64,000 nucleotides of DNA, taken from NCBI RefSeq assembly GCF_021117275.1, contig NZ_CP088245.1, positions 2,827,501 through 2,891,500 on the forward strand. Reading direction: 5' to 3'. A program made the position numbers and the translations under genes. Of this stretch, positions 8,516 through 17,335 are shown in pieces. The first letter of the stretch is position 1, and every line of letters begins with the position of its first letter. This DNA comes from Metabacillus sp. B2-18. Lineage in GTDB: Bacteria > Bacillota > Bacilli > Bacillales > Bacillaceae. Below the pieces are notes generated by a model. That model did no database searches. It was not told the origin of the DNA and saw only the letters and a list, made by a program, of their open reading frames with translations.

Positions 8516-9149
8516 CTGTCCCGATTATCCTTTTATCGAGACACACCATGATTGCCTCAACTGTTTTCTGTCCCCATTCCTCATGTATCAAGACACATCT
8601 TGCTTGCTTCTCATGTTTTCTGTCCCAATTCCTCATGTATCGAGACACATCTTACCTGTTTTTCACAGTTTCTGTCCCGATTCCTCATGTATCGAGACAC
8701 ATCTTGCTTGCTTCTCATGTTTTCTGTCCCGATTCCCGATGTATCGAGACACATCTTGCTTGTTTCTCACAGTTTCTGTCCCGATTCCCGTTGTATCGAG
8801 ACACATCTTGCTTGTTTCTCACAGTTTCTGTCCCGATTCCCGTTGTATCGAGACACATCTTGCTTGCTTCTCATGTTTTCTGTCCCGATTCCTCATGTAT
8901 CGAGACACATCTTGCTTGCTTCTCACAGTTTCTGTCCCGATTCCTCATGTATCGAGACACATCTTGCTTGTTTCTCACAGTTTCTGTCCCAATTCCTCAT
9001 GTATCGAGACACATCTTGCTTGTTTCTCACAGTTTCTGTCCCGATTCCTCATGTATCGAGACACATCATTCTTGCTTCAACCAGTTCCTGTCCCGATTCC
9101 CCTTTTATCGAGACTCGTCTTGCACTTCACCCTAATTCCTGTCCCGATG
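8516..9149. repeat. Tandem array of about 12 units of 52 nt, each with a 27-nt hairpin
   Basis: Units start at 8516, 8568, 8620, 8672, 8724, 8776, 8828, 8880, 8932, 8984, 9036 and 9088 (the last is 51 nt), with a partial unit at 9139 and a decayed one before 8516. Each unit has TGTCCCGAT, a 9-nt loop and ATCGAGACA, then a 25-nt pyrimidine-rich spacer related to CATCTTGCTTGTTTCTCAC. Because 52 is not a multiple of 3, all three plus frames stay open, giving spurious ORFs of 189-223 codons. The array lies between the HD-GYP gene terminator and the MFS promoter. Origin and function are unknown. The remaining 8265-8515 shows no gene. Confidence 0.95.
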
Positions 9150-9172
9150 TGAAAACACCGCTCTTCACAAAA

Positions 9173-9205
9173 ATAACCCAGCACCAATTCAAGTGCATGG
9201 GTCAT
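9173..9205 (-). terminator. Intrinsic terminator of the HD-GYP gene
   Basis: On the minus strand ATGACCCATGCAC pairs with GTGCTGGGTTAT around an 8-nt loop (a few non-Watson-Crick pairs), followed by TTTTTG. It lies 12 nt after the stop codon. Confidence 0.8.
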
Positions 9206-9217
9206 CTACTCTATAAA

Positions 9218-10324
9218 TTATAACAACGCATCAGCTTCTACGATTTCTAGCGTAAGGTTTCCTGAAGATGATAAGTCAATTTCATATGGTGCTACTTCCT
9301 GGTCTTCTTCGTCACGAATGATCCGTATTTCCGGACGTCCTACTGAATGGAAATTGTATTTAGTGACAATTCCTGTTCTTCCGTCATTTAATTTAACAGT
9401 TAGTCCTTGTGGATAGATCGCAATGCAGTTTTTAAATAACTTCAATTGATCTGTATCAAACTGCGTGCCACTTCCCGAATACAAAAGCTCCATTCCCTGG
9501 TGAGGAAGCATAGCTGGGCGATAGACTCTGTGACTTGTTACCGCGTCGAACACATCAGCCACACTTAAAATTTTTGCATAGGGATGAATTTCGTTTCCTT
9601 TCAGTCCCCTTGGATAACCCGCTCCATCAAGTCTTTCATGATGTTGAAGAGCACAATGCGCAACAACAAATGGTACTTCATGTACTTTTCTTAGAATATC
9701 AAAACCTAGTTGTGAATGTGATTTCATTTGTTCAAACTCTTCTTTTGTTAATCGACCAGGTTTGTTTAGCACTTCAGGTTTTACAAAGATTTTTCCAAGA
9801 TCATGTAGTAATGCTCCTAGACCAATTTCTTCGATTTCTTTTGTTTGAAGACCGTTTTTAATTGCAAGCTGACACGAATAAATTGTTACGTTCAAGCTAT
9901 GGGTATACACATGACTTTCATGTATTTTTGTGGTAGCAAGCAGATTTAGCACTGTTGGGTTTTCAGTTAAGATCGTCAAAATATCCTTGAATATTCGTTG
10001 AAAATTTCTAACAGTTTTTTCTGTTTCCATCATACCCTTAACAGTGGGTTTTGTAATATTTATATCTGCAATTGTATTTAATCCATCAGTAATGACATTC
10101 GTTGCTTCATTTAATAGTTCAACTGGTATAGATTCTATAATATCGATACCTTCTGATGCTGTATCTTCTATGTAAACTGTATTAATATTAAGATTTTTAA
10201 GTCTGTTAATAAAGCTATCAGTAAGTTCCGTTCCCTTTGTTAGTAGAATTTTGCCGTTTTCACTATAAATAGATTTCCCTAGCTTTATTCCTGATGAGCA
10301 TCGCTCTAATCTAACTAAACGCAT
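9218..10324 (-). CDS. HD-GYP domain protein, probable cyclic-di-GMP phosphodiesterase
   Basis: 368 residues. The HD-GYP domain covers about 115-300 and has the full metal and signature residues: HDLGK at 174-178 and HHERLDGAGYP at 228-238. The N-terminal 100 residues form a DUF3391-like region (KLGKSIYSENGKILLTKGTELTD), and the C-terminus (about 300-368) is a beta-rich tail. The class hydrolyses cyclic-di-GMP to pGpG or GMP. ATG 10324 has ACAGGAG 9 nt upstream; an in-frame GTG at 10345 lies 5' of that site and is rejected. Monocistronic, terminated at 9173-9205. Confidence 0.92.
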   Translation of the reverse strand: MRLVRLERCSSGIKLGKSIYSENGKILLTKGTELTDSFINRLKNLNINTVYIEDTASEGIDIIESIPVELLNEATNVITDGLNTIADINITKPTVKGMMETEKTVRNFQRIFKDILTILTENPTVLNLLATTKIHESHVYTHSLNVTIYSCQLAIKNGLQTKEIEEIGLGALLHDLGKIFVKPEVLNKPGRLTKEEFEQMKSHSQLGFDILRKVHEVPFVVAHCALQHHERLDGAGYPRGLKGNEIHPYAKILSVADVFDAVTSHRVYRPAMLPHQGMELLYSGSGTQFDTDQLKLFKNCIAIYPQGLTVKLNDGRTGIVTKYNFHSVGRPEIRIIRDEEDQEVAPYEIDLSSSGNLTLEIVEADALL

Positions 10325-10571
10325 TCTTTCTTGCTCCTGTCTCACATGTATTCCTTGAAAAAGTTAGGATTAATGCGTCTTCACTATGTGTAAGGTCAAC
10401 CAGCACATTAATTCTTTTCTAGATGTCTTTTTCTTGTCATACTAAATGTCTCTTACTGTCGATTATAGTCAATTTTTCTTTATATTTCAATGAAAGTTCG
10501 TGATCATCTTACTTAGGAAATAAAATAAAAAAGTTCACAAATTCTAATTACTATATCAAAATAGCAATATG

Positions 10572-11426
10572 TTATTCCTGCTTTAAAGTCAATAGTTTAT
10601 TTTCCAACTTACGATAATAGCCACTACTCACAAATCCCTTAGCACCTCGTAGTATTTCATTTGAATAATGTTCAGGTGGTGCAGCTTCTTCCTTCTTATT
10701 CACAACAAGAAATGTAAGGACATTTTTATGTAATACACCATTTATCTCTACATTAATAAATGCAGGGCGGTAAATGTTAGCCATAACACCTTCTCGTTCA
10801 TACAAATAATGTAAGGCTTCTTGATTAATTTCATATACTTTTCCTTCAACAATATCATCTGCTTCAATCATATCCGCGCGGCTTCCATCTTGAAAATGAA
10901 CGGTATAGGCTAAAGAAAAATTTGTGGCATGACCACAGCCGACGATGTTTTTAAACAAGTGATCTACTTTTCCCAGCTTGAATCTTTCATTATCCATACA
11001 TGAACCATAAGCAAAATATAGTAATTTAGATGTATTTGTATGTAAGTGACGTTTCCAGTCACCACAATTAATTATAGGCAGATTTTCTACTTTCTTATGT
11101 AAGTAACTATATACAATGGCTTGTTCTGAGTGATGATCAGTAAAAATGGTTTGGGTTATTCGTTCGTATTCGTTATCGACACCTTCTGCTTCGAAGCCCT
11201 CTAACCAATCTAGCTTTTTTAATATCATTTCATTTATTTCATATAACTCCCCGTATATTACTTTTACTTTATCTGTAATCATCGCTGGATAACCTAAACC
11301 TGTATCGAAAAGAATCCCATGTGTCCAGCATTGCTTTGCAAGACACACTGCTCCATTTAGAAAATGATGATTGGATTCATGTTCACGGAGTGTACCATAC
11401 ACAAAAACCTTATATGTATTTTTCAT
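10572..11426 (-). CDS. ykqA: Gamma-glutamylcyclotransferase-like protein with two domains (YkqA-like)
   Basis: 284 residues with two gamma-glutamylcyclotransferase folds in tandem: residues about 5-120 begin KVFVYGTLREHESNHHFL (the YGTL nucleotide-like loop), and about 135-275 begin LLYFAYGSCMDNERF (the YGS loop). B. subtilis YkqA has the same double arrangement and similar length. Family members release 5-oxoproline from gamma-glutamyl amines or peptides; the substrate here is unknown. The start ATG 11426 follows AGAGGAGG by 10 nt, while an upstream in-frame ATG (11453) has no such site. Confidence 0.85.
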   Translation of the reverse strand: MKNTYKVFVYGTLREHESNHHFLNGAVCLAKQCWTHGILFDTGLGYPAMITDKVKVIYGELYEINEMILKKLDWLEGFEAEGVDNEYERITQTIFTDHHSEQAIVYSYLHKKVENLPIINCGDWKRHLHTNTSKLLYFAYGSCMDNERFKLGKVDHLFKNIVGCGHATNFSLAYTVHFQDGSRADMIEADDIVEGKVYEINQEALHYLYEREGVMANIYRPAFINVEINGVLHKNVLTFLVVNKKEEAAPPEHYSNEILRGAKGFVSSGYYRKLENKLLTLKQE

Positions 11427-11526
11427 AAGAAAATGTCCTCCTCTGCATATCATCGTTACTTACAATGGTATCATGAAAAATTGATCTAAGGAGGACCTTT
11501 CTTATGTTCATAAGATTAACCTGTTA

Positions 11527-11694
11527 TTATAATCCTCCACAAGTTGACTGTTTCGTTTCCTCTGACTTAGTTGGATCAGATGAAGTTACAGATTCTAATC
11601 CATAACCTGTAGAGCTTATTTCTAAGTGCTCCTCTTTTCTTTTACCGTCTAGACTTAAGTTTTTACCAAAATGATCTTTTTCCAAAGTTTTCAT
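11527..11694 (-). CDS. Small hydrophilic protein, unknown
   Basis: About 55 residues, charged and Ser/Thr-rich, ending QSTCGGL; no membrane segment. ATG 11694 overlaps the purine-rich AAAGGAATG, which gives it no spacing; a TTG at 11685 would sit 9 nt from AAAGGA and is the better-spaced start (52 residues). It follows the manganese catalase gene, separated by a 13-bp hairpin (11708-11738) without a clear U tract, so co-transcription with the catalase is possible. I do not recognise it. Confidence 0.5.
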   Translation of the reverse strand: MKTLEKDHFGKNLSLDGKRKEEHLEISSTGYGLESVTSSDPTKSEETKQSTCGGL

Positions 11695-11749
11695 TCCTTT
11701 CAAACTCCAAAGCACCTACCAACATGGTAGATGCTTTGGGTTCATTATG

Positions 11750-12667
11750 TTAGAAGTTTTGGTTTTGTGGTTGCTGTGATTTTGAAAAGAAATTGTTATT
11801 TGCTGACTGAGTTGGTTCTAATTTTCCCATTCCTTGCTGAATACGCATGTCTTTAGGATTTGTTCCATGCATATAAGCAGGTCCTGGTTGTAATTGTGGC
11901 TTTTGTCCCATTGGCTCTGGGTGTTGGATATATTCGAAATTCGCTTGTCCATCTAATGTTGGTCCATGTGCCCAGTTACCAGTGCTGCTGTCTTCTCCTT
12001 CAGAGAAGTTCATAAATGAGTATGATACCTCTTGTTTCTCATACTCTTGGTTAAAGTTACTTGGTACAATTGCACCTTGTGTTTGTTCAATTTCTTCAAT
12101 GGCTGCCATCCACTGGTTTTGGTGCATCGTATCACGTGCAATTAAAAACGACAGCATATCTCTTACCCCAGGGTCTGTTGTCATTTCATATAAACGACAA
12201 ACCTGAAGTCTACCTTGTGATTCTGCATTTAAATTTGCACGAAAGTCTGCTAATAAGTTACCACTTGCAATTGTGTAACGAGCTGTCCAAGGGAAGCCTA
12301 CACTGTCATTTGGTTGTGCCCCAAGCCCATTTACGATAGCGTGTTGAGGATTCATTCCACCCAGGACAGCTTCAACTGCAGGATCTTTTGCCCCCTGTTC
12401 CTGATCTTGTACTGGTGCACCGTCAAGTAGCTGGGCTATCATTGTTGCGATCATTTCTACATGGGCAATTTCTTCTGTTGCAATATCCAAAATCATATCA
12501 CGATATTTTCCTTCAGCACGACAGTTCCAGCCTTGGAAAAGGTACTGCATCATAACTGACATTTCCCCATATTGTCCACCAAGGATTTCTTGTAATTTTT
12601 TTGCATATACTGGGTCTGGTTGACTTGGCTTTGCGTTATATTGTAATTCCTTTACATGATAAAACAT
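11750..12667 (-). CDS. Manganese catalase
   Basis: 305 residues with a ferritin-like four-helix core. Metal-ligand positions are visible as the glutamates and histidines in GGQYGEMSVMMQYLFQGW (about 30-47), ATEEIAHVEMIATM (about 64-77) and the later ARDTMHQNQWMAAIEE (about 174-189). The C-terminal tail is Gln/Asn/Pro-rich. It converts hydrogen peroxide to water and oxygen with a dimanganese centre; B. subtilis relatives are YdbD, YjqC and the spore protein CotJC, and the length fits YdbD best. ATG 12667 follows GAGGGAGAG. No PerR or sigma-B consensus was found in the 230-nt divergent region. Confidence 0.93.
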   Translation of the reverse strand: MFYHVKELQYNAKPSQPDPVYAKKLQEILGGQYGEMSVMMQYLFQGWNCRAEGKYRDMILDIATEEIAHVEMIATMIAQLLDGAPVQDQEQGAKDPAVEAVLGGMNPQHAIVNGLGAQPNDSVGFPWTARYTIASGNLLADFRANLNAESQGRLQVCRLYEMTTDPGVRDMLSFLIARDTMHQNQWMAAIEEIEQTQGAIVPSNFNQEYEKQEVSYSFMNFSEGEDSSTGNWAHGPTLDGQANFEYIQHPEPMGQKPQLQPGPAYMHGTNPKDMRIQQGMGKLEPTQSANNNFFSKSQQPQNQNF

Positions 12668-12899
12668 GAAATCTCTCCCTCAAAGAAAGTATTGTTAAAA
12701 CAACTTACACTACTAGTGTGGGGATAGTAAGAAAAGATATAACGACCAATTGTAACCAATACTTCATTAACTTAATCAATTGTAATCTTCTCTATGTAAA
12801 GATTGTTAATTTTTATCGAAATAAGAGGATTTTGTATTTAACTAGCCGAATACAAACATTGCTTAGGTTTGAAATTTAAGATGAAAGCAAGGTCGTAAT

Positions 12900-14129
12900 A
12901 TGTTAAATGAATTTTTATTGAATTTACTTTTTATTTTGGTCGGAATCTTCCTTCAGCATCTTTGGTCAGAAAAAACAGGTCATCACCAAAATAAAGTTGT
13001 CATTGGTATTGCTTCTGCCATAACAATTACCCTTTGTATTCCTTTCCCCCTAGAAAGCTCATTTGTTGAGGATTTAAAGCTTATTCCTTATATAATTGGA
13101 GGGCTTTATGGCGGAATTGTTACTTCGACCATTTTATTTATTGTCATTGTTGTCGTATTTACCTTCTTTTATGGGGTAACTGACACATACATTTCCTTTT
13201 TAATTATGTATGGGGTATTAGGGTTAGTGTGCGGTTTCATGTCTCCCACTTTCTTAATTTCAAACATTTCAAAGAAACTTGAGACAATGGTTTATGTTAC
13301 GATCGTTTTTACCATTTTCTTATTTGTGTTCACAAATAGAGAAGAAATAATCACAATTCATACAATTATGATGTTATTCTCACCAACAGTCGCCATATTT
13401 GTTGTTGGTTATATATTTGAAAGCATTCGAGAAACAATCTCTCTAAGGCAAAAAATTATTAAAACTGAAAAATCAGAAGTAGTTAGTCAACTTGCTGCTA
13501 GTGTTTCTCATGAAGTACGTAATCCCTTGACTGTTACAAGAGGATTTTTACAACTCGTGTTAGAAAGTGACACCATTGAAAAAGAGAAAAGAGATGAATA
13601 TATTAAGCTCGCGATTGATGAGCTTGATACTGCTTCAAACATTATTAATGATTATTTAACATTTGCAAAACCTGCTCCTGCATATTGGGAGTTGCTTGAT
13701 ATAGGCATTCATCTTAAACATATTGAAGACATTATCTCCTCTTATGCGAATATGAACTCTGTCGTAATTGAATCAGATCTTGTAACATGTGTTATACAGG
13801 GTAACAAGCAACAATTTCAACAATGTTTTTTAAACATCACGAAAAACTGTATAGAAGCTATGCCAGAGGGTGGGACTTTAAATATCTATACGTCGATTTT
13901 AAATAAACACGTTTTAATTGAAATATCTGATACAGGAATTGGCATGTCACAGGAGCAAATCAATCGGATTGGGGAGCCCTATTTTTCTACAAAGGAAAAA
14001 GGAACAGGACTTGGAATGATGGTGGTGTTTAGTATTATAAAGGGGATGAAAGGAAGCATTTCAATTGAAAGCAGGCAAGGAGTTGGAACAAAGTTTACAA
14101 TAAAATTTCCGATTGCTGTTCCTAGATAG
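12900..14129 (+). CDS. Membrane sensor histidine kinase, KinB-like
   Basis: 409 residues. Residues 1-180 hold six hydrophobic helices of the 5TM-LYT type seen in sporulation kinase KinB. The phosphoacceptor motif ASVSHEVRNPLT (about 200-211) is followed by the ATPase: N box NITKNCIEAM (about 318-327), DTGIGMS (about 352-358) and GTGLGMMV (about 378-385). No response regulator is adjacent, so it is an orphan kinase like the Spo0A phosphorelay kinases; a role at entry into sporulation is an inference. Start ATG 12900 follows an AAGGTCG-like site. Confidence 0.88.
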   Translation: MLNEFLLNLLFILVGIFLQHLWSEKTGHHQNKVVIGIASAITITLCIPFPLESSFVEDLKLIPYIIGGLYGGIVTSTILFIVIVVVFTFFYGVTDTYISFLIMYGVLGLVCGFMSPTFLISNISKKLETMVYVTIVFTIFLFVFTNREEIITIHTIMMLFSPTVAIFVVGYIFESIRETISLRQKIIKTEKSEVVSQLAASVSHEVRNPLTVTRGFLQLVLESDTIEKEKRDEYIKLAIDELDTASNIINDYLTFAKPAPAYWELLDIGIHLKHIEDIISSYANMNSVVIESDLVTCVIQGNKQQFQQCFLNITKNCIEAMPEGGTLNIYTSILNKHVLIEISDTGIGMSQEQINRIGEPYFSTKEKGTGLGMMVVFSIIKGMKGSISIESRQGVGTKFTIKFPIAVPR

Positions 14130-14130
14130 A

Positions 14131-14175
14131 CAGTGGCGTAGTCATGTTAATTTTAGATACTACGCCTAACCTGTC
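14131..14175 (+). terminator. Hairpin after the KinB-like gene
   Basis: GGCGTAGT pairs with ACTACGCC around a 20-nt loop, extendable by CAG/CTG, followed by TCTTTTAT. It lies between convergent genes; strength is uncertain. Confidence 0.5.
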
Positions 14176-14197
14176 TTTTATCTGCATACGTTAATAC

Positions 14198-14395
14198 TCA
14201 CATATGTAAACGACTCTTAGCCTCATTTATAGCTTTTTCTATAAATGCATCTTTTCCTTTTAAGTCATTTAAACTCATATTACCTGAGCGTAAACTTCCA
14301 CTAATTTCATGGATATCTTCTGTAATAGATAAAGGAATTTGATCTTCTTCAATCATTTTACTTAATTCATCTGCAAGTAATTTTTCCTGATTCAT
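14198..14395 (-). CDS. Small acidic protein, unknown
   Basis: 65 residues, acidic and mostly helical, no membrane segment or Cys. ATG 14395 follows AGGAGTGG with good spacing. It is separated by 12 nt from the upstream single-TM gene and is probably co-transcribed with it. The family is not recognised. Confidence 0.65.
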   Translation of the reverse strand: MNQEKLLADELSKMIEEDQIPLSITEDIHEISGSLRSGNMSLNDLKGKDAFIEKAINEAKSRLHM

Positions 14396-14407
14396 TTTGC
14401 ACCACTC

Positions 14408-14629
14408 CTATTTTAAAGTCATTCGCCATTTTCTTTCTGCTTCTCTTTGGTTGCGGTTATAAATATAATCAATTTTATCGATTACTTGGGCCCCTTTTGT
14501 CATAACCACAATGGTATAAACAACACTAAATAAAAAGCCAATAATTGAAAACCAATAGATTGTATTAATTTGTTTTTCATTTCTGCGACTAGCTCGCAAA
14601 GCTTGTCCCCTCTTTCTATGAAATTTCAT
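14408..14629 (-). CDS. Small single-pass membrane protein, unknown
   Basis: 73 residues: a strongly basic N-terminus (KFHRKRGQALRASRRNEKQ), one hydrophobic helix at about 23-45 (TIYWFSIIGFLFSVVYTIVV) and a basic/acidic C-terminal helix. By the positive-inside rule the N-terminus should be cytoplasmic. It sits 12 nt upstream of the small acidic protein gene and 40 nt downstream of the radical SAM gene, so the three may form one transcript. No family recognised. Confidence 0.65.
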   Translation of the reverse strand: MKFHRKRGQALRASRRNEKQINTIYWFSIIGFLFSVVYTIVVMTKGAQVIDKIDYIYNRNQREAERKWRMTLK

Positions 14630-14669
14630 CTTGTCATAGTTTATCTAACAAGAGGGTTTCTATTCGTCA

Positions 14670-15491
14670 TTAATTAGGCATGAAACCTTCTTGGCTAATT
14701 AATATTTGATCTGAAGAAAGTGATTGTTTTAACTTTTCTACTGCAACTTGATAGGTGTTTTTTCCATACCATGTATCTAATTCTTCTGTTTTGTACAATT
14801 CCCTTACATTCAATCTCTCACTTCTTTTGCCTTGGCTTCCATCACCTGAGTAATCATCAACAACAATTCGACTTACTAAGTTTGAGAGAATTTTTGGAAA
14901 TTCATTTGAAAATGGCAGTACAGGTGCAACTGCTACTTGAATAGGTAAATTAGCCTCTTTAAGCTGAGAAATAGCTTTTAATCTTGCTTGTATTGGTGGT
15001 GCTTGCGGAGTGAATCGTTTGCGAACATCATCATCGTCTGTTTCCACTGTTATACTAATCCTTAGCTTCTCCTTCAGCTTGTGAAACAAATCTATATCTC
15101 TAGTTACTAAAGGACTTCTTGTTTGAACAAATAAAAAATCTGGTGGAGTTTCAGCCATTGCCTCAAGTAAAGCCCTCGTAATTTGTTCTTTATATTCAAC
15201 AGGCTGATAGGGATCAGTACTTGAAGCCATGAATATTGTTACAGGTTTGTCTCTTTTTCTTAAGTTTTTGATTTCACGAGAGAGTTTATCATGAGATTCT
15301 TGTTTTACATCAACCCATGTTCCCCATTCTTGTTTTCTAAACAACCCAACAGGACTTTGTCTTACATAACAATATGAGCATGCAAAGGCACAACCAGAAT
15401 AAGGGTTTAATGAATGTGTATAGCCATATAAAAATCCACTTGTAGATGTTAATATTTTTTTAGGTATTTTATAATTTATGGAAGGTTTCAT
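14670..15491 (-). CDS. SPL-like radical SAM protein
   Basis: 273 residues. The cluster motif CAFACSYCYV (about 33-42) is the CxxxCxxC of radical SAM enzymes and binds a 4Fe-4S cluster; it is preceded by SLNPYSGC, typical of the spore photoproduct lyase-related Rv2578c group. FMASSTDPYQPVE (about 89-101) and TRSPLVTRDID are conserved in the group. The family resembles spore photoproduct lyase but lacks its full length (about 340), so direct DNA repair is not assured. ATG 15491 follows a GTGAAAC region with a weak ribosome binding site. Confidence 0.88.
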   Translation of the reverse strand: MKPSINYKIPKKILTSTSGFLYGYTHSLNPYSGCAFACSYCYVRQSPVGLFRKQEWGTWVDVKQESHDKLSREIKNLRKRDKPVTIFMASSTDPYQPVEYKEQITRALLEAMAETPPDFLFVQTRSPLVTRDIDLFHKLKEKLRISITVETDDDDVRKRFTPQAPPIQARLKAISQLKEANLPIQVAVAPVLPFSNEFPKILSNLVSRIVVDDYSGDGSQGKRSERLNVRELYKTEELDTWYGKNTYQVAVEKLKQSLSSDQILISQEGFMPN

Positions 15492-15567
15492 TGTTTCACC
15501 ACGATTTTACTATTGAAATTATGAAAATTTTATAACTTTTGCCTTTAAACTTACGTTTAGGAATAAC

Positions 15568-15595
15568 AAAAAAGAAGCCAGGGGCCCCTTCTTTT
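15568..15595 (-). terminator. Intrinsic terminator downstream of the DUF3231 gene
   Basis: On the minus strand AAAAGAAGGGGC pairs with the complementary GCTTCTTTT region across a GGCCCC core, followed by TTTTTTG. It lies about 60 nt past the DUF3231 stop codon. Confidence 0.7.
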
Positions 15596-15653
15596 GCTAT
15601 CTTATCTTCTCAAACCATTTTTGATTAGGGAAATAAGAACACCTCACACCTGA

Positions 15654-16652
15654 CTATTTCATCAATTCATTCCGATCAACTGCATGTGGTGGACGCTCCA
15701 TCCACTTATGTTTAATGAGCATGCTTGCCCCATTTTCAGCAAATAAACCAACTTCTCCTAGTAACTTTGAATATTCTGCAGCAATATCTCGTCTCGGACT
15801 CGCAGCTATAGCTGTTCCATAATTCCCCATCCCCGCAGCAGACATCATAGATACTTGAAACATCATCAATTTATCTGAAAAAGGAGGTTCTTTTGTCACT
15901 AGCACATAAGCATCCCATGGAGTTGGAGCAGGAAGATCATCATGTTTTAAATATTTACTCATAATTTCTGTATGTTTTTTTGCTAATTTTTTTCCTTCTC
16001 TCATATAGCTTCGAACATCTTCAGTTCGAGCAACCTGTCCAAATGCTGTAACTAAAGTTCCTCCAAGGAAGTTTGTTTGTAAATTTGCATAAAAATTTGT
16101 AATCTCCATCGCTGTTAAAGGTCTTTGCTCACCAATCCAACCTGCTAAAAAGCGTTGCTTTTCAACCATGTCTACTTCCTTTAAGTAAGGTATGTAAGGT
16201 GTTCTCACTTGCAGCCCTTTAGACAACATAATGTTTGTTGTATCATTGAATAATTCCATTGTCGAGGAGATGCATGACATAAAGTGTTCTCTTATATCAT
16301 TTCGAAAAGTATGTGGAAGTAAGGCACTATAAGTAACAAGAGCTCCCTTTGCCATTTGTTTTGTATAAAAAAGGAAAAATTCATCTGTAAACAATTTTGG
16401 TGCTTTTATATCAACATCTTTTTCAGTAAATCCTTCAGGAATAGCATGTTTCTCTTCTGTAAAAATCTTTGTCACGACTGAAACATGTTGTTGAGCCAAA
16501 TCTAAAGCATGCTCTAAAACAGATTTAATTTCCTTGTCTTCAACATGTGCTAAAAAATATTTATACACACAGATAAACATGCTATCTGATACATAATTAG
16601 TCCAAAGCCCACCAATCTCAGAAGCTGTTAAACGAACATGATGTGACTCCAT
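15654..16652 (-). CDS. DUF3231 family protein (ferritin-like duplicated fold)
   Basis: 332 residues made of two similar halves (about 1-165 and 175-332), each beginning with an LTAxEIxxxWxNYxSDSM-like or LTAMEITNFYANLQT stretch, which is the DUF3231 duplication found almost only in Bacillaceae. The helical pattern resembles ferritin-like bundles. Function is unknown; several family members are expressed during sporulation. ATG 16652 follows GGAGGTTATTAGA. Its position next to the run of spore-associated genes is consistent with such a role but does not prove it. Confidence 0.88.
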   Translation of the reverse strand: MESHHVRLTASEIGGLWTNYVSDSMFICVYKYFLAHVEDKEIKSVLEHALDLAQQHVSVVTKIFTEEKHAIPEGFTEKDVDIKAPKLFTDEFFLFYTKQMAKGALVTYSALLPHTFRNDIREHFMSCISSTMELFNDTTNIMLSKGLQVRTPYIPYLKEVDMVEKQRFLAGWIGEQRPLTAMEITNFYANLQTNFLGGTLVTAFGQVARTEDVRSYMREGKKLAKKHTEIMSKYLKHDDLPAPTPWDAYVLVTKEPPFSDKLMMFQVSMMSAAGMGNYGTAIAASPRRDIAAEYSKLLGEVGLFAENGASMLIKHKWMERPPHAVDRNELMK

Positions 16653-16736
16653 TCTAATAACCTCCGTTTTTAATAACTATTTGTATTTTAACCAGCAATG
16701 TAAAAAGTATTTACTTTACGGAAAAACTGAATATGT

Positions 16737-16769
16737 AAAAAGGTAAGCCGTAAAAAATGGCTCACCTTT
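16737..16769 (-). terminator. Intrinsic terminator of the DUF4025 gene
   Basis: On the minus strand AAAGGTGAGCC pairs with GGCTTACCTTT (one G-U pair) around a 9-nt loop and is followed by TTT. Confidence 0.8.
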
Positions 16770-16773
16770 GTTC

Positions 16774-16995
16774 TTATCGTGATTCTTTTTCGTAACCTTC
16801 TTTTTTCACTTCAACATCTTTACCATTTACATCATCAATAACAGGGTGTATCTCACCTTCCATATATGCATCAGATGCTTGTTCATGTGTTGTCGCTATT
16901 CCAGCAGATAAAGTATCAGTTGCTTGATAGTCTTTCACATCATAAATCTTTCCTGCAAGATCTTTAGTGTTTTCGTTTGCTTTATTAACCGCCAT
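16774..16995 (-). CDS. DUF4025 (YozQ-like) small protein
   Basis: 73 residues, hydrophilic and acidic, with the DUF4025 stretch KIYDVKDYQATDTLSAGIA and TTHEQASDAYMEG. B. subtilis YozQ is the recognised relative; expression in sporulating cells has been reported for such genes, but the function is unknown. ATG 16995 follows AAGGAGTGTATAGGA. It is 27 nt downstream of a second small hydrophilic gene (17023-17187) in the same direction. Confidence 0.75.
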   Translation of the reverse strand: MAVNKANENTKDLAGKIYDVKDYQATDTLSAGIATTHEQASDAYMEGEIHPVIDDVNGKDVEVKKEGYEKESR

Positions 16996-17022
16996 TCCTA
17001 TACACTCCTTTATTATAAATCT

Positions 17023-17187
17023 TTATGAACGATTTTCTTTTTTTGATATATCATGATTTGGATTTGTTTGATTTCCTGTTGATGCCTCGTACCCTACATT
17101 ATAGGTAACGTCTTGTTGTTCTTGTAATGCTTGAGGCATTTTGTATTGATCTGCATCTTGTTGAAACTGTTTATTATTTTCTTTCAT
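17023..17187 (-). CDS. Small hydrophilic Gln/Asn-rich protein, unknown
   Basis: 54 residues beginning MKENNKQFQQDADQYKMPQ and ending SKKENRS. AAAGGAG lies 6 nt before ATG 17187, a strong ribosome binding site. The composition (Gln, Asn, Asp; no hydrophobic helix) resembles small acid-rich spore-associated proteins. It is probably in one operon with the DUF4025 gene. No family is recognised with confidence. Confidence 0.65.
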   Translation of the reverse strand: MKENNKQFQQDADQYKMPQALQEQQDVTYNVGYEASTGNQTNPNHDISKKENRS

Positions 17188-17335
17188 GATGATCTCCTTT
17201 TCATCTTAACTCTATTAACATACACTTTAAGGACCTTCTGAATTCATTATGTCCAATGAAATAAAATCAATGTACAAAATTAAATTACCTAGTGTTCAGA
17301 TTCATATCAATGTTAAAATTGATGGCTTAAACAAC

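Noticed and set aside
8516..9149. CRISPR array
   Set aside because: Spacers are repeats of each other rather than unique, no cas genes are nearby, and the palindrome is a stem-loop within each unit.
8548..9223. Three long plus-strand open frames over the hairpin array
   Set aside because: They are created by a 52-nt period without stops; codon usage is repeat-driven and there is no ribosome binding site.
10325..10571. Extra gene or RNA between the HD-GYP and ykqA genes
   Set aside because: The 247-nt gap shows no frame with a start site and no stem structure; only AT-rich DNA is seen.
11708..11738. Terminator after manganese catalase
   Set aside because: The stem is good, but no T tract follows on the transcribed strand, so it is left as a hairpin only.
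12668..12899. PerR or sigma-B promoter for the manganese catalase
   Set aside because: Neither consensus was found in the 232-nt divergent region; only a pair of direct repeats (CAATTGTAA) is present, of unknown meaning.
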